Below the pieces are notes generated by a model. That model saw nothing but the letters and a program-made list of their open reading frames with translations, was not told the origin of the DNA and made no database searches. Positions 1-5,352 of a stretch of 5,352 nt of DNA are shown piece by piece (the first letter of the stretch is position 1; each line of letters begins with the position of its first letter). The stretch lies in NCBI GenBank assembly GCA_903938205.1, contig CAJACJ010000179.1, positions 1-5,352 of the forward strand. Direction: 5' to 3'. The position numbers and the translations under genes are program-made. The stretch comes from an uncultured bacterium (lineage in GTDB: Bacteria > Planctomycetota > Phycisphaerae > Phycisphaerales > SM1A02).

Positions 1-164
1 GTGGAAGTGGATCCGGAAGTGGAAGCGGATCTGGAAGTGGAAGCGGATCCGGAAGTGGAAGTGGATCCGGAAGCGGAAGCGGATCCGGAAGCGGAAGCGG
101 ATCCGGAAGCGGAAGCGGATCCGGAAGCGGAAGCGGATCCGGAAGCGGAAGCGGATCCGGAAGC
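1..164 (+). repeat. 18-bp tandem repeat encoding (Gly-Ser)n
   Basis: The unit is GGAAGYGGAAGYGGATCC, which encodes GSGSGS in the frame of the VWA gene. Eight full units run from 15 to 158, with partial units at both ends, so the array continues left of the window. The five units from 69 to 158 are identical. The three before them differ only at third codon positions (AGT for AGC, one TCT for TCC). Bases 3-164 give 27 uninterrupted Gly-Ser dipeptides. GGATCC occurs eight times (first at 9-14, last at 153-158). Because the period is a multiple of three, gain or loss of a unit changes linker length without breaking the frame. All copies are direct and contiguous, with no spacers. Confidence 0.95.
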
Positions 165-1922
165 AGCGGCGCATCCGTTAGCGGCGGCGCATCCGTTAGC
201 GGCGGCGGCAAAGGCGGATCAGGTTCGGGCGGCGGCGCAGATTCCGGCGGATCGCAATCTCAACTTATAAAAATTGCTGACGCGGTCAACGGCGGATCAA
301 GCGCAACAAATCAACCGTTCATACCAAAGCGTGTCGCACAATCTTCCGCAGGAACTGGATCAGCAAGTGGCGGATCACTCACTGGTCGCGGAGGTGGACC
401 AGCAACTCCAACAAATGCAAACGCATCTGCTTCTTCACCAACAAACACATCAGCCACAGCTGCGCAGAAAGAAATTTCAACCAGCGCTGGCACCGTACGC
501 AGAAACGGAAATGGCGCAAATGACTCAGGAATTCCAGGCGAAACCGATAGCGCCAGCGGCGCCGCAACCGCCGGATCCAAGTCCACTGGTGGCGCGTCAG
601 CAAGCTCTAATGGAACAACGGCTACGCGAACAACTCCAGAGACCGACGCGGGAAATCGCGGCGCCAAAAAAGATGACGCCACAAACGCTGGCGCAACGGT
701 TCAAGATCTCGAGCGCGTGAAAGAAGGATCGCTCCCTTCGCAACCAACTCCACGCGTGGAATCAAGCGCGACAGAAAACACAATTCCACTTCCTGATGTT
801 CCCGCCACTGAAAATGAAAGCGGCGACGCCACGCCCGAGTCTTCACAAGCGGCCGCGCAATCTAAGTACGCGCCATTGCTTGGCTATTGGCGCCAGGTTG
901 ATCCCACACAACATGATCCTGATTTTGCTCCTGGTGGATTTGATCAATCCATTCTCGCTATTCGTCCCACTCAACGATCAATGCAGATCTATCGAAGTTG
1001 GGGCAAGCCCACACAACTTGTCATCGCGGCGGAGTTGCGTGCCACCTTTGATTTGAACAATGGAGTTGTGATGACGGAGAATCCGTCAACGCCATGTCGC
1101 TTTTCACCCACCGCGCTTGAGTTGCCCGCGCAAGCAAATCAAGCCAAAAAACGCGTGATTCCACCTACCCACGCGTTGCCGTACAACGCGACATGGAGCG
1201 TTGAAAAAGATGGCATGTTGCATATGGACGGCAAGTTGTACCAACGTATGGACCGATCAGAATTTGAATCCGCAACTCAGACAAAACCTGTGAACGCGCC
1301 AAGCGCGAACGTGAAGGCTTCCACTTCCACGGCAGCCACCAAGCAATCGGACACGCCCACAGGCGGAGTGGATTTCTTTGGCACACGCGTGCGCGGAAAA
1401 TATGTTTGCTTTGTGTGCGACATCAGTGGCTCCATGCAGGGTGACAAACTGATCGCGCTACGAGCAGAACTCACCCGCACCATTCAAGCCATGCCCGCGG
1501 GCACCCACTTCGAAGTGATTTTCTTCAGTAGCGACGCGTACGTGCTTGAAGCAGATTGGATTCTTGCGGGTACGGCCAAGGCCCGTGAGTTCCTGAAAAA
1601 AATTCAAGAAGTTGGCGCTGCCGGTGGAACGGATCCCACCAACGCGCTGAACTACGCGTTCACAAAATTAAATCCCATTCCACATGAATTGTTCCTGCTC
1701 ACCGACGGTCACTTCGGCGCTGATCCAACTGGAATTTTACAGCAGTACAACGGCGGAGCGGACCAGACACGCATTCACACCATCGGTCTTGGCCAAGATG
1801 TTGACTCCAGGCAGCTGGAAGAAATCGCCAAGAAATATGGTGGGCAATACCGAGCCATAGCAGCGCAAGCCGCGCCTCCACAAATGCCTCCAATGCCAGG
1901 TATTCCTGCGACAAGACCTTAA
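3..1922 (+). CDS. VWA-domain protein with Gly-Ser repeat stalk (5' partial)
   Basis: The frame is open from base 3 to the TAA at 1920-1922, giving 639 visible residues; the true start lies left of the window. The only in-frame start codon before the folded part is GTG 717 (residue 239). It has no clear ribosome binding site and sits inside continuous low-complexity sequence, so I reject it. Layout in visible residues: pure Gly-Ser 1-54; two SGASV-type repeats about 54-66; Gly/Ser/Ala/Thr-rich, probably disordered, to about 288; a compact domain of unknown family 289-416 (begins YAPLLGYWRQ); a Ser/Thr/Ala linker to about 458; VWA domain 466-623; a Pro/Met-rich tail. The MIDAS site is complete: DISGSM (Asp473, Ser475, Ser477), Thr543 in GGTDP and Asp568 in LLTDG, so Mg2+-dependent ligand binding is expected. 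VWA domains bind proteins and often sit on the cell envelope. A signal peptide or membrane anchor may lie upstream, outside the window. Ligand and role are unknown. It converges on the - strand operon. Confidence 0.9.
   Translation, partial: GSGSGSGSGSGSGSGSGSGSGSGSGSGSGSGSGSGSGSGSGSGSGSGSGSGSGSSGASVSGGASVSGGGKGGSGSGGGADSGGSQSQLIKIADAVNGGSSATNQPFIPKRVAQSSAGTGSASGGSLTGRGGGPATPTNANASASSPTNTSATAAQKEISTSAGTVRRNGNGANDSGIPGETDSASGAATAGSKSTGGASASSNGTTATRTTPETDAGNRGAKKDDATNAGATVQDLERVKEGSLPSQPTPRVESSATENTIPLPDVPATENESGDATPESSQAAAQSKYAPLLGYWRQVDPTQHDPDFAPGGFDQSILAIRPTQRSMQIYRSWGKPTQLVIAAELRATFDLNNGVVMTENPSTPCRFSPTALELPAQANQAKKRVIPPTHALPYNATWSVEKDGMLHMDGKLYQRMDRSEFESATQTKPVNAPSANVKASTSTAATKQSDTPTGGVDFFGTRVRGKYVCFVCDISGSMQGDKLIALRAELTRTIQAMPAGTHFEVIFFSSDAYVLEADWILAGTAKAREFLKKIQEVGAAGGTDPTNALNYAFTKLNPIPHELFLLTDGHFGADPTGILQQYNGGADQTRIHTIGLGQDVDSRQLEEIAKKYGGQYRAIAAQAAPPQMPPMPGIPATRP
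162..206 (+). repeat. Second 18-bp-period repeat (SGGASV units)
   Basis: Units 162-179 and 180-197 are 18 bp long and differ at one base (AGC AGC GGC against AGC GGC GGC, then GCATCCGTT). A partial third copy, AGCGGCGGC, follows at 198-206. They encode SSGASV and SGGASV in the VWA gene frame. The period matches the Gly-Ser array and the reading frame is kept, so this looks like a diverged or separately expanded edge of the same repeat. It leads into non-repeated Gly-rich sequence. Confidence 0.8.
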
Positions 1923-2039
1923 TTCCCAAAGTTGAGCTGGAAGAATCGTTGCCTCTCACCGCATATTTTTTAGCGCATGTCATTTCCTGATCACCTCGAT
2001 ATTGCAAAGGCAAAAATCGCAATCTGTTGAACGCGCAAT
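1923..2039. other. Convergent intergenic spacer
   Basis: These 117 bp separate the stop codon of the VWA gene from the stop codon of the last gene of the - strand operon. I found no strong GC-rich hairpin followed by a T run on either strand. The best inverted repeat is ATTGC (2001-2005) with GCAAT (2019-2023) around a 13-nt loop; it is short and has no T tract after it. A TTTTTT run near 1966-1971 has no stable stem in front of it. Ends of the two transcripts may overlap here or depend on Rho. Confidence 0.6.
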
Positions 2040-2984
2040 TTACTGCGCTGTCGCAACACCGTCACGAATCTCGTCGCGATAAATTCCATCGCTCATTTCA
2101 ATTGGTGAGACTTCATAGGCGAACCCTTTTTCAGCGATCAAACTTCGCACGGGACCAAACGCGCGGTGTGAATCAGGCGCCACCTTCAAACTCACCACAT
2201 GATTTTTTGTGGAGAGCCTTGCAAGCAATACTCGCAATGGTTCCTCCCAATCACGCGCGCCTTCTTGGCCAACTTCAAGTCCACCCTTGGCAAGCAAAGG
2301 AACATGGCGCTCAATCCATTGTCCACCTCCACGAAAGCATTCATGAATAATGCTTTCTGGGTGCGCCGCCATGTCAACCGCGTTTGGATTCCATTCACTC
2401 CAGCGAGTGCATGGATCATCAATGGAACCTATCCATGGATTGATCCAGTACACACGGTCCTTCCACAGGATCACTTGCACAGGAAGCAACCCCTCCACTT
2501 CGCGTTTGCGTGGCGTGCGAACTTGCTTGTCCACAGTCGCCGCCTCGGCCTTGAGCTCACGTTCAAGTTGTTTTATTTCGGCGCGCAGGCTTGGTAATTC
2601 AACTTTCAAGGCCTCGGTGCGCTCACCGCCACTCTTGAGAATTGAAGCTAATTCCTGGGTTTTCTTAGTAGTTTGAGTGTTCGAGTCGCGCAGAGCTGTC
2701 AACTTTCCAGAGGCGATCTGCAACTCGCTTTCATCCGGCGACTTTTTTTCCGCGTCAGCAACCATGACGCGCAAGCGCTGTAAGGCCGCGCGTTCTTGAC
2801 TAAGCGGATCAGTAGCGGTCGCGCCAGCGGTCGCGGCTTTTGTGATCAATTCCTTACTGCGCGCGCCAGCAAGAATGGCGACAATAATTCCAATAAATAT
2901 AAAAAGACCAAACATGTTGCACACCGTGTCCAACAACAAATCCAAACTTCCAAATTCATCACCCGACTGACTGCGACGGCTCAT
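2040..2984 (-). CDS. ExbD/TolR-like single-pass membrane protein 2, with coiled coil
   Basis: This 314-residue protein has the plan of an ExbD/TolR-type partner of a proton channel. A short basic cytoplasmic N-terminus (MSRRSQSGDE) is followed by one membrane helix, about residues 20-40. Asp19 sits at its cytoplasmic edge in LLLDTVCNMFG, where ExbD and TolR carry their essential Asp; Asp15 lies one turn earlier. A charged, probable coiled coil spans about 62-156. The C-terminal domain, about 165-314, is presumably periplasmic. It is Trp-rich, contains Cys192 and Cys216, and has a VVSLKVAPDS segment (263-272) resembling one in the gene upstream. Its length is about twice that of classical ExbD (about 140 residues), the excess being the coiled coil and the larger C-terminal domain. 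The ATG overlaps the upstream stop codon by 4 bp and has a good ribosome binding site. It is the last gene before a convergent neighbour. Overall similarity to classical ExbD is weak; the assignment rests on topology, the Asp and the neighbouring ExbB-like gene. Confidence 0.8.
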   Translation of the reverse strand: MSRRSQSGDEFGSLDLLLDTVCNMFGLFIFIGIIVAILAGARSKELITKAATAGATATDPLSQERAALQRLRVMVADAEKKSPDESELQIASGKLTALRDSNTQTTKKTQELASILKSGGERTEALKVELPSLRAEIKQLERELKAEAATVDKQVRTPRKREVEGLLPVQVILWKDRVYWINPWIGSIDDPCTRWSEWNPNAVDMAAHPESIIHECFRGGGQWIERHVPLLAKGGLEVGQEGARDWEEPLRVLLARLSTKNHVVSLKVAPDSHRAFGPVRSLIAEKGFAYEVSPIEMSDGIYRDEIRDGVATAQ

Positions 2985-3802
2985 GGCTTTGTGTCCTTTG
3001 CAGCCGGACGAAATCGGTCGCTTGTATACGATTCCTCATCGATTAAATCCAAACCTCGTGGAAGTACACCCAGTTGGGTGTCATCGGCGAATCTTTGTGA
3101 AATTTCGCGCCACATGGCCACGCCGCTTGGCTTCACAACAAAAAGAAGCGTGCGCTTGGTCGGATCGGGCAAGTTTTGAATCCATTGCTTTAACAATGAC
3201 GCAGCGGTCGCTGGATCGTTCAACGGAATCGCAAGCGGTGAATCTTGCTCCGCATTTGTTCCCGCCACCAATTGCGCGCCGGAGACCTCTATGATCACCG
3301 GCTTGCGATCATCCTCCGCAAGCAAATACGTCACTCTTCGGCGCAATTGCGTTGAAGCCAGACGCTCCTCCAACTCATCGCGCTGACGAATCAACTCCGC
3401 TGCCTCAATGGCGCTGGGGTCCGCGCTAGACAGCGCCACCATTTCACGCACCTGTATTTCAACCTTCTTTTTCTCTTCGGTCGAACGTTGTCGTTTGTCC
3501 AATTCGCTTCGCAACTCTTGGCGCAGCGTTCCGCGCACAATGGCTTGATTCGGAGACTTTTTTATTGCCGCTGCATTCAAGCGATCCTTCAACCCCGCCG
3601 CTTCACTCGCTAACTCAGCTCTACTCTTGGGCAAATCGGCCTTGGCTTGCGACTCAGTCGCCTCCACAACGGCAGCATCGGCGCCAATCTGCAAAATTAA
3701 AACCATCGTAATGACAATCGTCACACCAATAGTGCACATCATCACATCTTGAAATGAGAAGAAAGACATTGGACTCTCATCACCACGACGTGAGCGACCC
3801 AT
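2981..3802 (-). CDS. ExbD/TolR-like single-pass membrane protein 1, with coiled coil
   Basis: This 273-residue protein has the same plan as the next gene. The basic N-terminus is MGRSRRGDES, and Asp19 in FSFQDVMMCTIG stands directly before a membrane helix at about 20-40. This resembles the FIDVMLVLL stretch of E. coli ExbD, whose Asp25 is needed for coupling to the proton gradient. A Lys/Glu/Arg-rich probable coiled coil covers about 57-155. A compact C-terminal domain, about 156-255, contains KPVIIEVSG (167-175) and LLFVVKPSG (219-227), a beta-rich pattern as in ExbD periplasmic domains. The start is 2 nt after the stop of the ExbB-like gene (TGATCATG). Its own ribosome binding site is weak (GAGA 7 nt upstream), so translation is probably coupled to the gene before it. 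An in-frame Met12 is a possible alternative start, but the RRxGDE-type N-terminus shared with the downstream protein favours Met1. It probably works as a stator or plug subunit in the inner membrane; its periplasmic target is unknown. Confidence 0.82.
   Translation of the reverse strand: MGRSRRGDESPMSFFSFQDVMMCTIGVTIVITMVLILQIGADAAVVEATESQAKADLPKSRAELASEAAGLKDRLNAAAIKKSPNQAIVRGTLRQELRSELDKRQRSTEEKKKVEIQVREMVALSSADPSAIEAAELIRQRDELEERLASTQLRRRVTYLLAEDDRKPVIIEVSGAQLVAGTNAEQDSPLAIPLNDPATAASLLKQWIQNLPDPTKRTLLFVVKPSGVAMWREISQRFADDTQLGVLPRGLDLIDEESYTSDRFRPAAKDTKP
2994..2999 (-). promoter_or_regulatory. Ribosome binding site of ExbD-like 2
   Basis: AAAGGA on the - strand lies 9 nt before the ATG at 2984-2982. 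It lies inside the end of the upstream coding region and supports this start codon together with the ATGA overlap. Confidence 0.65.
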
Positions 3803-3804
3803 GA

Positions 3805-4710
3805 TCAGTTCTCATTTCCTGTCACGCGAACGCGTGAAGTCACATGGCGCGAACATTGATCGCGGCAATCATCAAGAAACCGATCATCGGCGCGACGCAA
3901 AAAAGTAAGGAATAAATGAATGCCAAGGGCCGCAACTAAACCTTCACCGGTGGTGACAAACGCCGTGTCCAGTCCCCCAATGACTTGCGTGAGTTGCGAG
4001 GTGATGGTCTTCAAGTCGGATCCCTGCGCGCCAAGAACCCCGCCAAATCGGCCGATTGCCTCGGTTAAACCAAGCACGGTTCCTATGAAACCCAGCACGG
4101 GAATAGCCCAAATAAATCCCTTCACAGAAACATATCCACCATCGATTTGCAGCTCCTCATTGTCAGCGCGACTCTGCAACATTTCATCAATGTCCCCCAC
4201 ACGACCAACATTGCGCACCGCTCTCAGCACACTGGTCACGCGGTTGAGATACATGAAGCCCTCCACGCCCTGCACTTTTGATTCAATCGCCTCCACCACC
4301 TGCATGGCATTGCTTCTCGCAATGAACCACTCGGGATCATCGGGTGCGAAATGAATTTGAAACGCCTTGCGCTGCGCCACAATCTTCAAACTTTTAATAA
4401 TCAAGATGCTCACGCTCCAACAACTGAAGAACATAATTAAAATTGGAATACGGTCAAAAGCTGTCAAGTAACGCCAGACCACCTCTCCAACTTCGGAGTT
4501 ACGAATGATGAACGCAGGCACATACACAATGATCAACAACGCGATTGCGCCCAGCAGGCTACTGCTCAATGCTGGCGTGGTGAACGGACCACTTGGAAGC
4601 GATAGACGCGCCTCGATATCAACCGAGGCGTAGCGCAACAATGGAACGTTGCGCGATGACATGTCCATCGAAGTCTTTGGTGAACTGGCCTGGCTTGAAT
4701 TGTTTTTCAT
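3805..4710 (-). CDS. MotA/TolQ/ExbB-family proton channel protein
   Basis: This 301-residue inner-membrane protein is the best recognised gene of the operon. Hydrophobic segments lie at about 51-70, 88-107, 197-216 and 245-271. The large charged stretch 108-195 should be cytoplasmic, as in MotA/TolQ/ExbB proteins. Family signatures are clear in the last two helices: PVLGFIGTVLGL (204-215) and LDTAFVTTGEGLVAAL (247-262). Thr211 and Thr254 match, by my by-eye alignment, the conserved channel threonines of ExbB (Thr148 and Thr181 in E. coli). The position of ExbB Glu176 appears to be Thr249, with Asp248 beside it, and an extra Glu256 lies within the helix. Known members form a pentameric ring around an ExbD/TolR dimer and use the ion gradient to do work across the envelope. 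The ATG overlaps the upstream stop by 4 bp and is preceded by a strong ribosome binding site. Two ExbD-like genes follow at once, which supports the call. Which subfamily it belongs to, and what it powers, cannot be told from sequence alone. Confidence 0.92.
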   Translation of the reverse strand: MKNNSSQASSPKTSMDMSSRNVPLLRYASVDIEARLSLPSGPFTTPALSSSLLGAIALLIIVYVPAFIIRNSEVGEVVWRYLTAFDRIPILIMFFSCWSVSILIIKSLKIVAQRKAFQIHFAPDDPEWFIARSNAMQVVEAIESKVQGVEGFMYLNRVTSVLRAVRNVGRVGDIDEMLQSRADNEELQIDGGYVSVKGFIWAIPVLGFIGTVLGLTEAIGRFGGVLGAQGSDLKTITSQLTQVIGGLDTAFVTTGEGLVAALGIHLFLTFLRRADDRFLDDCRDQCSRHVTSRVRVTGNEN

Positions 4711-5352
4711 TTGGTGGCTCCTTGAATGAAAATAAGTTGTGGTGATTGCGGAATTGGATTGGGCGTGTCTTGAATAAACAAAACTTCATTCTGTTCAATT
4801 CGGATGGGGAAAAACCGCCATTTTCCATCAGTCGACTTGCCCACAATCAGCGCGTCTTTTCCGTTGGCAATTCCTCGAGACGCGTAGGCGCCATTGTTCG
4901 GAGCCATCATGACTCCAACTAAGCCGGCGGGCTTCATGCCTTCATCCAAAATTTGATCGCGCCTCTTGGCGGCCTTGATGAGCTCGGGAATCTTTGGCAT
5001 GGATGACAACGATTGCAACGCCAGATTGCGAACATCCTCCGAGCGCGCCGCTTGATCACTGGCAGACACGACAAAGGGATCCGTGGCGGCAACTGATCGC
5101 TGCGTTTCAAGCGAACGAACCCACTTGGCGGCAGCCGCATCCACTGGATCGTTTTCTTGCGCAAACACATCAAGCCATACGTTCCACAAGTCTCGTTGCA
5201 AATGCCAAGACAGAATTGGATTGCTTGGTTGCAACGCGGCTTCTTTGGCAAGCAAGTCAAACCAGATATCACGTGCGCCTTTCCAAGAAGCCTTTGGTAA
5301 ATCTGTCGTCACTTGCACCAACATCTGCGATGGTGGCCACAGTGTGTTGCCA
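4707..5352 (-). CDS. Uncharacterised protein heading the ExbB/ExbD-like operon (5' partial)
   Basis: I do not recognise this protein. The frame is open from the right edge to the TGA at 4709-4707, giving 214 visible residues. The ATG at 5324 is not a convincing start: it has no ribosome binding site, and the frame continues upstream (GNTLWPPSQ before it), so the gene very likely begins outside the window. The first part, roughly to residue 150, is rich in Trp, Ala and Leu and looks mainly helical (for example WKGARDIWFDLLAKEAAL). The last 65 or so residues look beta-rich, with GKDALIVGKSTDGKWRFFPI and a C-terminal PQLIFIQGATK. No membrane helix or signal is visible in this part. Its stop codon overlaps the start of the ExbB-like gene (ATGA), so the two are translated from one message, and it is probably an accessory factor of the channel complex. 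Location and activity are unknown. Confidence 0.75.
   Translation of the reverse strand, partial: GNTLWPPSQMLVQVTTDLPKASWKGARDIWFDLLAKEAALQPSNPILSWHLQRDLWNVWLDVFAQENDPVDAAAAKWVRSLETQRSVAATDPFVVSASDQAARSEDVRNLALQSLSSMPKIPELIKAAKRRDQILDEGMKPAGLVGVMMAPNNGAYASRGIANGKDALIVGKSTDGKWRFFPIRIEQNEVLFIQDTPNPIPQSPQLIFIQGATK
4718..4723 (-). promoter_or_regulatory. Ribosome binding site of the ExbB-like gene
   Basis: AAGGAG on the - strand is 7 nt before the ATG at 4710-4708. It is the strongest ribosome binding site in the window and fixes this start. It allows independent initiation in addition to coupling through the ATGA overlap. Confidence 0.75.

Noticed and set aside
1..206. CRISPR-like array
   Set aside because: Repeats are contiguous with no unique spacers, and they encode a regular in-frame dipeptide.
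1..270. Open frame encoding Asp-Pro-Glu-Ala-Glu-Ala repeats
   Set aside because: It is the out-of-frame reading of the Gly-Ser repeat, open only because the 18-bp unit has no stop in this frame. It ends at a stop at 268-270 while the VWA frame continues.
311..682. Opposite-strand open frame under the linker region
   Set aside because: It is antisense to the low-complexity coding sequence, where codon composition makes stops rare. No ribosome binding site or domain was seen.
274..720. Gln-rich 148-residue open frame ending in a GTGA overlap with GTG 717
   Set aside because: It lies wholly inside the continuous VWA frame, which reads as typical Gly/Ser/Ala/Thr linker. The overlap is a coincidence and there is no ribosome binding site for either start.
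1923..2039. Bidirectional intrinsic terminator
   Set aside because: The only stem (ATTGC/GCAAT at 2001-2023) is 5 bp with a 13-nt loop and no adjacent T run. The T run at 1966-1971 lacks a stem.
2040..4710. Zorya-type (ZorA/ZorB) defence system
   Set aside because: A MotA/ExbB-like protein is present, but neither partner shows an OmpA-like peptidoglycan-binding domain that I can see, and no helicase or nuclease gene is in the window. Genes beyond the right edge could change this.

Overview
The window suggests a bacterium, most plausibly a planctomycete or a relative. I infer this from the style of the genes: a VWA protein with a long low-complexity stalk, and a TolQ/ExbB-type channel gene beside two single-pass ExbD-like proteins with long coiled coils. 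No rRNA or other phylogenetic marker is present, so the phylum is a guess. No tRNA, CRISPR array, insertion sequence or phage gene was seen.

Left part, + strand (1-1922): one gene that enters from the left edge already in frame. Its visible part is 639 residues. It starts with a pure Gly-Ser array encoded by an 18-bp tandem repeat (about 1-164), then two degenerate units of the same period (162-197). A long Gly/Ser/Ala/Thr-rich disordered stretch follows, then a small Trp-containing domain of unknown family (about 867-1250), and finally a VWA domain with a complete MIDAS metal site (about 1398-1871). The frame is open from base 3 to the TAA at 1920-1922, but its first possible start codon is the GTG at 717. 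A start-codon-based gene caller would therefore miss the first 238 visible residues and call false genes in another frame.

Middle (1923-2039): a short spacer between convergent genes with no convincing terminator.

Right part, - strand (5352 down to 2040): a compact operon read right to left. In order it holds an unrecognised protein cut by the right edge, a MotA/TolQ/ExbB-family channel subunit, ExbD-like protein 1 and ExbD-like protein 2. Two junctions are 4-bp ATGA overlaps and one has a 2-nt gap, so the genes are very likely co-transcribed and partly translationally coupled.

Working model: the ExbB-like protein forms the ion-channel ring. Two different ExbD-like partners, each with an Asp at residue 19 just before its membrane helix, form the plug or stator and reach into the periplasm through coiled coils. 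One reading is a heterodimeric stator in place of the usual ExbD homodimer. The convergent VWA protein may be an envelope partner, but only its position supports that.
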